A stretch of 64,000 nucleotides of DNA from VAZQ01 sp045811525 (GCA_045811525.1 JBJMTV010000041.1:11490-75489); one strand, 5' to 3'. Shown: positions 9,131 through 17,121, counted from the first letter of the stretch. The notes: generated from the letters alone by a model not told the origin. Made by a program: numbers and translations.

Positions 9131-9566
9131 CGGCGCTCACAATCGTCCTCTTCGCCTTCTCTGCAACGCGGGCGTTGAACTTGTCCCACGACACGACGAA
9201 CCGCTGGTGACGTCCCTCCCCAATTTGATCAATGCCATCGTGCGCGCGCAGATTGAACGTGATCCGCGGCCCGTCGACTGCCACACACTCTGCGTCCACC
9301 GTCACCTTGAGACCGGCAGGAGTGGCCGCCGTATGACTCACGTCAATGTGGATGCCGAGACTGCCCTCGCCCACATCGAGATGCGGAGCAAGGAGCTGCA
9401 TGCATGTCCATTCCATCAGCCCGACCATAAAGCCCGTGGCAAAAACCTTGGGCATGGCCTGGAAGTCGGGCACCTCCGGATAGAGGTGAGGGACGGTCTT
9501 GTTTGTCGGTACCGCGTAGCTAAAGCGATGAGTGAGGCCGGGCTTGAGCGTGCCGCGCATTGTCAC
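9123..9566 (-). CDS. FlK-like (fluoroacetyl-CoA thioesterase-like) hotdog-fold thioesterase embedded in the nuo operon
   Basis: 147 residues strongly resembling the Streptomyces cattleya fluoroacetyl-CoA thioesterase FlK as I remember it: NKTVPHLYPE, VFATGFMVGLMEW, GEGSLG and SHTAATPAGL align without gaps. The FlK catalytic residues Thr42, Glu50 and His76 correspond to Thr44, Glu52 and His78 here. Of the two FlK phenylalanines linked to fluorine selectivity, Phe33 is kept (Phe35) and Phe36 is replaced by Met38, so substrate choice may differ. The family hydrolyses small acyl-CoA esters in the cytoplasm. The start may be GTG 9566 (GTGA overlap with the nuoC stop) or ATG 9560; the end overlaps the nuoD start. 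The substrate is not known. Confidence 0.85.
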   Translation of the reverse strand: MTMRGTLKPGLTHRFSYAVPTNKTVPHLYPEVPDFQAMPKVFATGFMVGLMEWTCMQLLAPHLDVGEGSLGIHIDVSHTAATPAGLKVTVDAECVAVDGPRITFNLRAHDGIDQIGEGRHQRFVVSWDKFNARVAEKAKRTIVSADG

Positions 9567-10204
9567 GACCCCTTGCTGTCGGCCTTGGTTTGCGCTGCTG
9601 GCGTGTGAGCAGCCTTTTCGTCACCCGGGAGGGCGTAACCCGGCCCCTCCCAGGGCGAGAGAAAATCGAAGTTGCGAAACTCCTGCGTGAGCCGCACCGG
9701 CTCGTATACGACCCGCTTCTGCTCGTCGTCATAACGCACCTCTACGAACCCGGTCAGCGGGAAATCCTTCCGCAGCGGATGCCCCTCGAAGCCGTAATCC
9801 GTGAGAATGCGTCGCATGTCCGGATGGCCAGTGAACGGCACGCCGTAGAGATCGTAGATCTCGCGCTCGAACCAATTGGCGCCCGGAAAGACATCGATGA
9901 TCGAAGGCACCGCCGCTCCTTCGTCGGTCTCGACCTTCACGCGGATGCGGCTGTTTTTCCTCGGTGAGAGAAAATGATAGACCACATCGAACCGCCGCTC
10001 GCGCGCCGGCCAGTCAATAGCGGTCACGTCAATAATGCTCCAGAACTGGCAATGCTCATCGTCACGCAGGAACGTGGCCAGTTTGACGATCTCACCAGGA
10101 AACGCGGTGATCGTGAGCTCACCATGCAAGACGGCATGAGCCGTGACGGTTCCAGGCAGCGCAGCAACGATCATCGCCCCGAGCTGGTCGAGCGTTTCAT
10201 CCAT
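9563..10204 (-). CDS. nuoC: NADH-quinone oxidoreductase subunit C
   Basis: 30 kDa-type subunit of the peripheral arm of complex I, 213 residues. Recognised by the signature ENWFEREIYDLYGVPF-like stretch (here ANWFEREIYDLYGVPFTGHPDMRRIL) and GHPLRKDFPLTGFVEVRYDDE. The C-terminal tail is low complexity. ATG at 10204, 11 bases after the nuoB stop. It is a separate gene, not fused to nuoD as in E. coli; the thioesterase-like gene sits between the two. Confidence 0.96.
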   Translation of the reverse strand: MDETLDQLGAMIVAALPGTVTAHAVLHGELTITAFPGEIVKLATFLRDDEHCQFWSIIDVTAIDWPARERRFDVVYHFLSPRKNSRIRVKVETDEGAAVPSIIDVFPGANWFEREIYDLYGVPFTGHPDMRRILTDYGFEGHPLRKDFPLTGFVEVRYDDEQKRVVYEPVRLTQEFRNFDFLSPWEGPGYALPGDEKAAHTPAAQTKADSKGS

Positions 10205-10215
10205 CTGCTGAAACC

Positions 10216-10791
10216 CTACCGCTCGATAGTGCCGATGCGCCGAATCTTCTTTTGCAGCAACAGCACGCCATAGAGCAGGGCCTCCGCCGTGGGCGGGCAG
10301 CCCGGGACATAGATATCGACGGGAACGATACGATCGCAGCCGCGCACGACCGAATAGGAATAGTGGTAGTAACCGCCGCCGTTCGCGCAGGACCCCATCG
10401 ATATGACGTAGCGCGGCTCGGGCATCTGGTCGTAGACCTTGCGAAAGGCCGGAGCCATCTTGTTGGTCAACGTACCGGCGACGATGATCACGTCAGACTG
10501 TCGCGGCGAGCCCCGCGGCGCAAACCCGAAGCGCTCAGCGTCATAACGCGGCATCGACATGTGCATCATCTCGACTGCGCAACAGGCAAGACCGAATGTC
10601 ATCCACATGAGCGAGCCGGTGCGCGCCCAGGTGATGAGGTCATCCGCAGCGGTGACCAGAAATCCCTTGTCGGAAAGCTCGTCGTTGAGCCCGGTGAAAA
10701 ACGCGTCGTCTGCCCCGAGCGGCTTGCCCGTGCGGGGGTCGATAATTCCCTTTGGCGCGGGAGCGACGGCAGTTGCTCGCTCTAATCCCAT
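10216..10791 (-). CDS. nuoB: NADH-quinone oxidoreductase subunit B
   Basis: PSST-type subunit carrying cluster N2. Ligands are in FGLACCAVEMMH (adjacent cysteines), SMGSCANGGG and VPGCPPTAEAL. The frame opens with a GTG at 10812, but the ATG at 10791 has AAGGAG eight bases upstream and is preferred (191 residues). That ATG overlaps the end of nuoA by ten bases, which suggests translational coupling. A short N-terminal extension before the conserved core is usual in this order. Confidence 0.96.
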   Translation of the reverse strand: MGLERATAVAPAPKGIIDPRTGKPLGADDAFFTGLNDELSDKGFLVTAADDLITWARTGSLMWMTFGLACCAVEMMHMSMPRYDAERFGFAPRGSPRQSDVIIVAGTLTNKMAPAFRKVYDQMPEPRYVISMGSCANGGGYYHYSYSVVRGCDRIVPVDIYVPGCPPTAEALLYGVLLLQKKIRRIGTIER

Positions 10792-11147
10792 TCGAGCGCT
10801 CCTTTCCGCCACTCATATATGAAGCCGACGGTAAGAACGCCAAGGAAAACCATCATCGACCAGTAGCCATAGAGGCCGAGCTCGCCGAATGCGACCGCCC
10901 ACGGAAACAGAAACGACACCTCCAGGTCGAAGATGATGAACAGGATCGCGACCAAATAGAAACGCACATCGAACTTCATGCGCGCGTCGTCGAACGCGTT
11001 GAAGCCACACTCGTAAGCAGAAAGCTTCTCGTTGTCGGGTTGTTTGTACGCCAGAATGAACGGCACCAGCAGCAGCACAAGGCTGATGACCAGCGCCACA
11101 CCGATGAAGATCACCAGGGGCAAATAGCTCGGCAACAGCTCGTTCAC
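10782..11147 (-). CDS. nuoA: NADH-quinone oxidoreductase subunit A (first gene of the nuo operon)
   Basis: ND3-type membrane subunit, 121 residues, three helices, with the conserved loop KLSAYECGFNAFDDARMKFD and the helix RFYLVAILFIIFDLEVSFLFPW. Starts at GTG 11147 with AAGGA seven bases upstream. It opens the operon; a promoter is expected in 11148-11290 but I cannot point to convincing -35/-10 boxes there. Confidence 0.96.
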   Translation of the reverse strand: MNELLPSYLPLVIFIGVALVISLVLLLVPFILAYKQPDNEKLSAYECGFNAFDDARMKFDVRFYLVAILFIIFDLEVSFLFPWAVAFGELGLYGYWSMMVFLGVLTVGFIYEWRKGALEWD

Positions 11148-11462
11148 GGAGCGTCCTTCATTGGTTGCGGCGGACAGGCGCTGGCATTCACGGGGGCGCC
11201 AAGTCCTCTGAGCACTGGCGAGAAATCCCGGGCTGGGAACAAAATTCGCGCTGACGAGAGGGACTTGGTCTTGGCTTAGCCCAGCGGCACCATGGGTGGC
11301 AAGACAGGGTACCCCGCCTTCGCGCTACGGCTCGTGCACCCACCTAAGTACGAGAGAGCTGGGGAGGCCAGCCGTGACGAACTTCAGAAAGGACCAGCTA
11401 GGCGTTGGAGGCTGCCTCGCCTACAGTCCGCTCCCACTTCACGTGGGGTGCCCGAGAACAGC
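11148..11462. other. divergent intergenic region between nuoA and the BKACE gene
   Basis: 315 bases between two divergent genes. It must hold the nuo promoter (minus) and that of the BKACE gene (plus). An in-frame plus-strand opening from 11292 exists, but its 57 codons look non-coding (Arg/Pro/Gly-rich, no family N terminus) and are treated as leader. I see no clear sigma-70 boxes, operator palindrome or terminator. Confidence 0.5.
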
Positions 11463-12356
11463 ATGCAACGCAAAGTCATGATCTCGTGCGCGGTGACCGG
11501 CTCGGCGGATACGCCAAGCCGCAATCGCGCGGTGCCGGTCACCCCTGAGCAGATCGCGAGATCGTCAATCGAGGCGGCAAAGGCCGGAGCGGCGATCGTG
11601 CACATTCATGTGCGCGACCCGAACACCACACGACCCAGTATGGACGGGGCGCTCTATCGCGAAGTGGTGGAACGCATCAGAGACAGCGGCAGGGACGTGT
11701 TGATCAATCTCACAACCGGGCCTGGCGCCCGGTTCGCACATGACGAGAAGGATGCCTCCAAGCCCAGCGCCGATAGCACGTTGCGCTCGCCGCAAGATCG
11801 CGTGCGTCATGTCATCGAGCTCAAGCCCGACATCTGCAGTCTCGACATGGGCAGCCTCAATATGGGTGACCGTGTCTTCATCAATACGCCTAAGCATCTC
11901 AAAGCCATGGCACTGGCGATCCAGGAGGCTCAGGTCACTCCCGAGCTCGAGGTGTTCGAGACTGGGCACCTGCTGCTGGCCAAGCGGTTCCTGGAGGAGG
12001 GCTACGTGAAGGGGCCTGGCATGTTCCAGATCTGCCTCGGCATTGCCTGGGGGCAACCGGCCACGCCGGAGGCCATGACCTACATGCGCAACTTGTTGCC
12101 GCCAGGGGCGGCATGGTTCGCGTTTGGAATTTCGCTGTGGCAATTCCCCATGGTGGCGCAGGCAGTGCTGCTCGGAGGTCACCCGCGGGTCGGCCTCGAG
12201 GACAACCTCTATCTGGAGAAGGGCAAGCTGGCGCCGAGCAACGCGGCACTGGTCGAGCGGGCCGCCAAGATCATCGAGGTGCTCGGAGACGAGGTCGCGA
12301 CGCCGAAAGACGCACGCGAGCTGCTCGGGTTGCGACGTGCGGGAACGAATGCCTGA
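11463..12356 (+). CDS. BKACE family (DUF849) beta-keto acid cleavage enzyme
   Basis: 297 residues from ATG 11463. Family features are the N-terminal KVMISCAVTGS, the strand AAIVHIHVRDP with the metal-binding His-x-His, INLTTGPG, and FETGHLLLAKRF. BKACE enzymes are Zn-dependent TIM barrels that condense a beta-keto acid with acetyl-CoA and release acetoacetate plus a CoA ester; the founder is 3-keto-5-aminohexanoate cleavage enzyme of lysine fermentation, but most members act on other keto acids, so the substrate is open. It stands alone, oriented toward tRNA-Asp, with no obvious pathway partner next to it. Confidence 0.85.
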   Translation: MQRKVMISCAVTGSADTPSRNRAVPVTPEQIARSSIEAAKAGAAIVHIHVRDPNTTRPSMDGALYREVVERIRDSGRDVLINLTTGPGARFAHDEKDASKPSADSTLRSPQDRVRHVIELKPDICSLDMGSLNMGDRVFINTPKHLKAMALAIQEAQVTPELEVFETGHLLLAKRFLEEGYVKGPGMFQICLGIAWGQPATPEAMTYMRNLLPPGAAWFAFGISLWQFPMVAQAVLLGGHPRVGLEDNLYLEKGKLAPSNAALVERAAKIIEVLGDEVATPKDARELLGLRRAGTNA

Positions 12357-12431
12357 CCGAGCGCAGCCGCAATCCGCGGGATCTGGAAGTGGTGCGCTCG
12401 CGAAAGTGCGGCGGACACAGCAGCGGCTTCG

Positions 12432-12508
12432 TGGCGGGAGCGACGGGGCTCGAACCCGCGACCTTCGGCGTGACAGGCCGACGCTCTAACCAACTGAGCT
12501 ACGCCCCC
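12432..12508 (-). tRNA. tRNA-Asp (anticodon GTC)
   Basis: A full cloverleaf folds on the minus strand: acceptor GGGGGCG/CGCTCCC, D arm GCTC-AGTTGGTTA-GAGC, anticodon arm TCGGC-CTGTCAC-GCCGA with GTC, T arm GCGGG-TTCGAGC-CCCGT, discriminator G and encoded CCA (77 nt). It is convergent with the BKACE gene and lies upstream of the HU gene on the opposite strand. A tRNA between lon/hup and nuo is part of the usual order in this group. Confidence 0.97.
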
Positions 12509-12778
12509 GCGGGCGCGTTGCGGAGTTAAATACCCCTCTCCTCCGAGTCAAGGCGAGCGCGCAACAGCGTGCAAAATAGCCCGTATTCACGGGTGAATCG
12601 AAGCATCCAGGACCGTTCACTGCACGGCAACGCCGATGGTTAGCTGCTTTTTTGCACTGGGCATTGAAAAAACCCACATTTTTCGCCAATAAGTCATGGT
12701 CAGACCGTATCCGAATCGTCTAATGCCACTGCGTGATGAGTGGCTCTGAGTGCCACTTCCAAACGAGGAGGGCCAAAC

Positions 12779-13081
12779 ATGGCAGCCAAGAAGGCGGGTA
12801 CACCCGCGACCGTAACCCTGAAGAATCTCGCCGCGAACTTGTCCGAGAGCCATGAGATGTCGAAGAAGCAAACCGAGGCGGTTCTCGGCGACCTCGTGGG
12901 CTTGGTTACCAAGCACCTCAAGAAAGGTGATCGCATCCGCATCGGCGGACTCGGCATCCTGCAGGTGCGCAAGCGCGCGGCCCGCATGGGCCGTAACCCG
13001 GCGACCGGCGAGGCGATCCAGATCAAGGCCAGTAAGAAGGTGGCCTTCCGTGCGGCGAAGGAATTGAAAGAATCAGTCTGA
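12779..13081 (+). CDS. HU family DNA-binding protein
   Basis: 100 residues from ATG 12779, with GAGGAGGG about seven bases upstream. The HU/IHF core is clear: SKKQTEAVLGDLVGLVTKHLKKGDRIRIGGLGILQVRKRAARMGRNPATGEAIQI, including the DNA-intercalating arm with GRNPATG. The N terminus has a short basic lead (MAAKKAGTPA). HU bends and compacts DNA as a dimer. The gene usually lies just downstream of lon on the same strand; here it is on the opposite strand from lon, about 4 kb away, suggesting rearrangement. Confidence 0.93.
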   Translation: MAAKKAGTPATVTLKNLAANLSESHEMSKKQTEAVLGDLVGLVTKHLKKGDRIRIGGLGILQVRKRAARMGRNPATGEAIQIKASKKVAFRAAKELKESV

Positions 13082-13106
13082 GCTCCGACCGGCTCTTTCG
13101 CATACC

Positions 13107-13135
13107 GATCGGCGGCGCTTGGTAAGCCGCCGATC
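13107..13135 (+). terminator. stem-loop after the HU gene
   Basis: Perfect 10-bp stem GATCGGCGGC / GCCGCCGATC with a 9-nt loop, starting 25 bases after the HU stop. There is no T-run after it, so it may be a weak or Rho-assisted terminator or an mRNA-stabilising hairpin. Confidence 0.5.
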
Positions 13136-13193
13136 GCGCGCAACTCTGCCGGTCGTAAGAATTCCGATCGTCGGGCTCATTGGGTTACGAATG

Positions 13194-13565
13194 TCAGTGC
13201 GACATCGGCAGCTTCGGCCAGCCGAAGAGATCGAGGGCCCAAGCGACGACGCCGCCCAAAGCCGCGATCTCTGAGCCGCGCAGGGCCAAGGTCTTCCACG
13301 TCACGCGGGCGCCGAGGATGACCTTGATCGCCGCGACGCGGGCGATCCGCGAGGGCTTGCCTTCCGGGCGCAACGCATTCTCGATTCTCCGGTCGATGAC
13401 CATTTGCGCGTTGCCCTGCTTGTGGCGATAGTCGCCAGCCTCGGCGTTGGCCGCCTTTTGCGTGCCGATCAGTTCCTTAATGACGTGAGGACGACGTGCT
13501 CGGGTTCTGCCGAGACGTGCATGACACTCACAAGCAGGGGCCGCTGACCCGCCGCTCCGCCCGGA
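13194..13565 (-). pseudogene. unrecognised open frame without a convincing start, possible phage-derived remnant
   Basis: A frame of about 124 codons, bounded by stops, whose only ATG (13403) leaves 69 residues. The translation has a charged helical part (IKELIGTQKAANAEAGDYRHKQ then NAQMVIDRRIENALR) and ends with a hydrophobic segment (GGVVAWALDLFGWPKL). It could be a small membrane-anchored phage protein, but I do not recognise it with confidence. No good ribosome binding site. It lies in a 700-base stretch without firm genes, opposite the apparent phage debris on the other side of the acyltransferase gene. Confidence 0.3.
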
Positions 13566-13798
13566 TCACGACTGGTCAGGGATCGAAGGTAGCGTCAGCG
13601 CCAGCCAGCCTTGGCATGGGCCCGTTGGGGGTCGCGCTCCTAGGGCCGATCAGATGACGGCCAGCGAACGAGCGCTCGTGAGGTGATTGGCGCTGGGCTC
13701 GCCCATCTGCGTGCCCGCCTCATTGCTCCCTAAACGGAAATGCCCGCCGGAGCCGGCGTATGCATCCGTTATAGTGCGTGGGCGGCCCCTTGCCGGTA

Positions 13799-15034
13799 AT
13801 GGTTTTTAGTCAGAATTCTGGCTTGAACAGGTCAGTGCAGATGCAAAGCAAAGATGGGATGGTTTCGGTAGACCTCGCGCGAGGCGCCGCCGCCCTTTCG
13901 GTGTTCGCCTACCATTTCCAGGTTGGCTCTATCCTCGCCAAGTATACGGGTATTCCTGGCTTCCTCCTGATCCACCTGCCGGGCGCGCTCTATGGCGTGC
14001 CGCTCTTCTTCGCCATCAGCGGATACTGCATTCATAGGTCCGAATGGAGCCGGCTGCTTAGAGGGGAGTCCTTCAACGCTCGCGGCTATATGTCCCGGCG
14101 ATTCTGGCGGCTTTATCCCGCCTACCTTGCCGCGCTCATACTCTCATTGCTTGTGGGTCTCGCGGGCGGTCAGCTTCCGTCGTGGCGTGATGTCGTCGTC
14201 CACGTGACTATGCTGCAAGGCTTTTCGGTCGATTCGTTCAACTCGATAAACCTGGTGCTTTGGACGCTGACGGTCGAGACGTGCTTTTACCTCGTATATC
14301 CCCTGTGGCTTCGATTCAGACTTCGATTTGGCCTATACCCCGCGGTCGGCCTAGCGGGGCTGGTTACGATCACCTCATGCGCGGCGACGAGCCTTGTGCC
14401 CTCGATCACCTACCCGGTTCAATGGTTCTTTCTGAACTCGTGGGCTGGATGGATCGTCGGGGCGGCGCTGGCTGAAATTGTAAAGCCGAGTGGTCGCTTC
14501 TCAAGAGTGTGGCTGGCGTTCGGCGCAGTCGGGTGGCCGACGCTGATCTACCTCGAAACTGCGAATTTGATCGGACCGCGCCAGATCGCCTTTGAGATCC
14601 TGGCGCGGGTGGTGCTGTGCGCCTGGCTGCTCACATTTCTTATCGTCAATGACTCACGGCTACCCCAGCTACCAGCACCCCTCAATCGTCTGGTGACATG
14701 GATCGTCAAGTGCGGCGTATTCAGCTATTCGCTGTATCTCTTGCACGAGCCTTTGATTGGTTTGAAGTTTTTGGTCGCAGACCTTTTCACCAACGTCGCG
14801 GCCAGGTCCGTCGTGCAGGTCGCATGGTTCCCGCTGATCCTTACAATCAGCTACGCCTCATACCGCGCCATCGAGCTCAGGTTCATGCGCAGGCGCGGGT
14901 CTTCGCCGCGGTCGCCGCCGCCCGTGGGGAGCGGGAGCGCGGAAGCCGAGACGGGCTGCGTCTCCTCCCAGGACGTGCCGGTGACGGCGGTCGTTGGAGC
15001 CGAGGTGACCTGCACCGCGAACGTCAGGGCGTGA
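13799..15034 (+). CDS. acyltransferase family 3 (OafA-like) membrane protein with aberrant C-terminal tail
   Basis: Multi-pass O-acyltransferase of the acyltransferase_3 family, transferring acyl groups to sugars or lipids at the membrane. Seen are the N-terminal LARGAAALSVFAYHF (conserved R and H), FFAISGYCIHRS and SRRFWRLYPAYLAAL, then about ten helices. Possible starts are GTG 13778, ATG 13799 or ATG 13841; none has a strong Shine-Dalgarno. After the last helix and IELRFMRRR the final ~45 residues are Ser/Pro/Val-rich and correspond to the antisense of a phage-like coding fragment (see 14895-15200), so the natural C terminus was probably replaced. Confidence 0.8.
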   Translation: MVFSQNSGLNRSVQMQSKDGMVSVDLARGAAALSVFAYHFQVGSILAKYTGIPGFLLIHLPGALYGVPLFFAISGYCIHRSEWSRLLRGESFNARGYMSRRFWRLYPAYLAALILSLLVGLAGGQLPSWRDVVVHVTMLQGFSVDSFNSINLVLWTLTVETCFYLVYPLWLRFRLRFGLYPAVGLAGLVTITSCAATSLVPSITYPVQWFFLNSWAGWIVGAALAEIVKPSGRFSRVWLAFGAVGWPTLIYLETANLIGPRQIAFEILARVVLCAWLLTFLIVNDSRLPQLPAPLNRLVTWIVKCGVFSYSLYLLHEPLIGLKFLVADLFTNVAARSVVQVAWFPLILTISYASYRAIELRFMRRRGSSPRSPPPVGSGSAEAETGCVSSQDVPVTAVVGAEVTCTANVRA

Positions 15035-15200
15035 GACCGGACCGAGGGGAGCGAGACGGAAACAGCGGCCTGATCGGAGGCGATCACCACGGGCAAGGAT
15101 GCGGACGAAGCTGCGGAGCCAAGCGCCGGAATCTTCCCGAGCAGCCCCTTGACGAGAGCGATCAGCGAGAAGGTCCCGCCATAGGTGGTTGCGGCGGAGT
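14895..15200 (-). pseudogene. fragment of a phage-type structural protein
   Basis: On the minus strand a frame of about 100 codons has no start and is closed upstream by a TGA near 15201. It reads GGTFSLIALVKGLLGKIPAL, then ASLPVVIASDQAAVSVSLP. The core PVVIASDQAAV-type motif recurs in phage and prophage structural or tail-associated proteins as I remember them. The fragment ends where the acyltransferase coding sequence begins on the other strand, and starts ~35 bases from tRNA-Val, a common integration target. I infer a decayed prophage or integrative element. Confidence 0.55.
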
Positions 15201-15235
15201 CTCACCCATGTGTCCGGGTCGGACAATCGGACAAA

Positions 15236-15311
15236 TGGTGGGCGGTGACGGACTCGAACCGCCGACATCCTGCGTGTAAAGCAGGCGCTCTACCAACTGA
15301 GCTAACCGCCC
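15236..15311 (-). tRNA. tRNA-Val (anticodon TAC)
   Basis: Cloverleaf on the minus strand: acceptor GGGCGGT/ACCGCCC, D arm GCTC-AGTTGGTA-GAGC, anticodon arm CCTGC-TTTACAC-GCAGG, T arm GGCGG-TTCGAGT-CCGTC, discriminator A and encoded CCA (76 nt). Phage-like debris lies immediately downstream of its 3' end. Confidence 0.97.
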
Positions 15312-15374
15312 TAGCCCCACCTTTATCGCTGCCGGCTCCGCAGAGGCAAGGTGCGGGGCCGTCCTCTTGCAGTG

Positions 15375-16346
15375 CTATTGCGCGCGAATACCCAAGATCT
15401 TGACCAAGTCCACCATGGCTGCGGTCTCGTGCACCATCAACTCATGCATCTCATCAGGCGTGCTCGTGACAATGGGCGTACCATTCTCGGCCAGACGTCG
15501 GATCAGATCCCCGTCGCGTGACGCCTTGATGAATTCAGCGTTGAGCCTGCCCACCAGAGCCGCAGACATCGCGGGAGGTGCGGCCAGGCCGAACCAGTTC
15601 GCCACCTTTTCCTTGCCATAGCCAAGCGCAGCCAGCGTAGGGACCTCGGGCAGAGCAGGCCAGCGCTGTTCCGCGTCCACGGCAAGGGCGCGCAGCTTTT
15701 TCTCGGCCAGGAATGTGCGCGACGTCGACAGGGTGACCACGGCGAAATCGACGCGGCCGGTCAACACATCGGTCATCATCGGTGCTCCGCCGCGGTAATG
15801 GACCGCTTGCACGGGAACGTTTCCGGCGAGCGCGAGCCGCGCGCCAAGGAGATGCGCGGGCGAACCCAGCCCTGGCGTTCCCATGGCAAGCCCCCCAGGG
15901 CGAGCACGTCCAATGTCGAACAATTGCGCGAGAGTCGTTGCCGGGCTGTCAGGCGGCACCACCACGGCGACCACGCTGTTGAAGAGTAATGTAACGAAGG
16001 TGAATCCCTGCACCGGATCGTAGGGTGCCGAACCCATCGCAGCCACGGTTGCGTGTTGCGACCCTGAAAACACCAGCAAGGTATATCCGTCGGCCGGCGC
16101 GTTCTGCACTGAGGCCGCGGCAACGGCGCCCCCGGCAGCAGGACGATTCTCGATGTTGATGCGTTGTCCTACATTGCGCGACACCACTTCGGCATAAAGC
16201 CGCGCGGTCACATCCGTGATGCCGCCTGCAGCCAGGCCCACCATTATCGTGATCGGCTTGCTCGGGAATTCCTCGGCACTTGCAGGCTGACGATAGGACC
16301 AGCCGATCAGTCCGAGTGCTATGAGGAGGCCGGTGACCGACTGCAT
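15375..16346 (-). CDS. TTT-type (Bug family) extracytoplasmic solute-binding protein, orphan (1)
   Basis: 323 residues from ATG 16346 with a signal peptide (hydrophobic segment then PASAEEFPSKPI). Typical Bug/TctC features: KPITIMVGLAAGGITDVTARL, INIENRPAAGGAVAAASV, ADGYTLLVFSG, VHYRGGAPMMTDVLTGRVDF, and WFGLAAPPAMSAALVGRLNAEF. Such proteins bind carboxylates or amides in the periplasm for TctAB transporters, but no transporter membrane gene is near, as is common for this expanded family. The frame can be extended upstream to 16445; that part does not resemble a protein N terminus. Confidence 0.88.
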   Translation of the reverse strand: MQSVTGLLIALGLIGWSYRQPASAEEFPSKPITIMVGLAAGGITDVTARLYAEVVSRNVGQRINIENRPAAGGAVAAASVQNAPADGYTLLVFSGSQHATVAAMGSAPYDPVQGFTFVTLLFNSVVAVVVPPDSPATTLAQLFDIGRARPGGLAMGTPGLGSPAHLLGARLALAGNVPVQAVHYRGGAPMMTDVLTGRVDFAVVTLSTSRTFLAEKKLRALAVDAEQRWPALPEVPTLAALGYGKEKVANWFGLAAPPAMSAALVGRLNAEFIKASRDGDLIRRLAENGTPIVTSTPDEMHELMVHETAAMVDLVKILGIRAQ

Positions 16347-16451
16347 GAAATTGGTCGCCTTTGCTGGAGACGGAGAGAACGTGGCGGCACCTTGCGGCAC
16401 CGCCACGTTACTACTCCTCTTAAGTCCGCGAATAGCGACACTCACGCACGA

Positions 16452-16892
16452 TCATGCGGCGGGTGGTCTGCTCCTCGTGGCACTCTTGGGCGCAGCCCGG
16501 AAACCGGCTGTAACTGACTCCTTCTCGCACATATAGGCCCCCTGCTTTGTGGTTCCGTAGCGTGGGCTATCGGCTGCATGGAAGAAGCGCGAGCGCAGAT
16601 TGACCCATACGACCGGCTCTGCAGCGCAGCTCGCTTTCGCCTCGGCCTCACTCGCAAACTGAGCTTTGCCGAGAGGTAGTGACTGGCGCGACGACGCCGT
16701 CGGGGCTGGGAGGCCCCTGCACTCCGCGACGAAACCGCGCCTGCTTTTCCCGCTAGCCTGAATGGCAGCCTTGTTCGCAGCCCATTCGTCACTGCATTCC
16801 CGCGCCGTCTTGTGTTGCGCCAGAACCACGTCTGGCGCCGTAAGCATGGTAAGGCCGGCCAGGCAGAGGGCAACTGTCAGCTTAAGTGTCAT
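16452..16892 (-). CDS. small secreted protein of unknown function
   Basis: 146 residues from ATG 16892, beginning MTLKLTVALCLAGLTML and a likely signal cleavage after VVLAQ. The mature part has a PsiF-like segment (ARECSDEWAANKAAIQASGK, then FVAECRG) and a C-terminal module EAEAKASCAAEPVVWVNLRSR followed by YGTTKQGAYMCEKES, an arrangement I remember from many conserved hypothetical proteins of Bradyrhizobium and relatives. Four cysteines could form two disulfides. The tail is basic and low complexity. The longer upstream frame to 17207 overlaps the lon terminator and end and is not used. Confidence 0.7.
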   Translation of the reverse strand: MTLKLTVALCLAGLTMLTAPDVVLAQHKTARECSDEWAANKAAIQASGKSRRGFVAECRGLPAPTASSRQSLPLGKAQFASEAEAKASCAAEPVVWVNLRSRFFHAADSPRYGTTKQGAYMCEKESVTAGFRAAPKSATRSRPPAA

Positions 16893-17074
16893 AGCACTTG
16901 TCTCCCGTAAGCACCCGTTATGTCGAGGGTTTGTCCCTAAGAGGATGCAGATCCGATACGCGGGCCGCTCTGCGGCCGGCCACCAGTGTGTTCCAGCAGC
17001 AGGCTTATGTTCCCTGTTTGTTCTACAGTTGTCAAGGGCGGCACGACCCCAGACGGCTGCGCCGTAAGCACGAA

Positions 17075-17096
17075 AGGCGGCGCTGGTGCGCCGCCT
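17075..17096 (-). terminator. intrinsic-type terminator downstream of lon
   Basis: On the minus strand, 26 bases beyond the lon stop: stem AGGCGGCGC / GCGCCGCCT (9 bp, perfect) with the loop ACCA, followed by TTTCG. The stem is very stable; the T-tract is short. Confidence 0.65.
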
Positions 17097-17121
17097 CTCT
17101 TCGTCAGTAGCTCGGTCGCAC

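Noticed and set aside
11292..11462. N-terminal extension of the BKACE frame
   Set aside because: The family N terminus starts at 11463; the preceding 57 codons look like untranslated leader.
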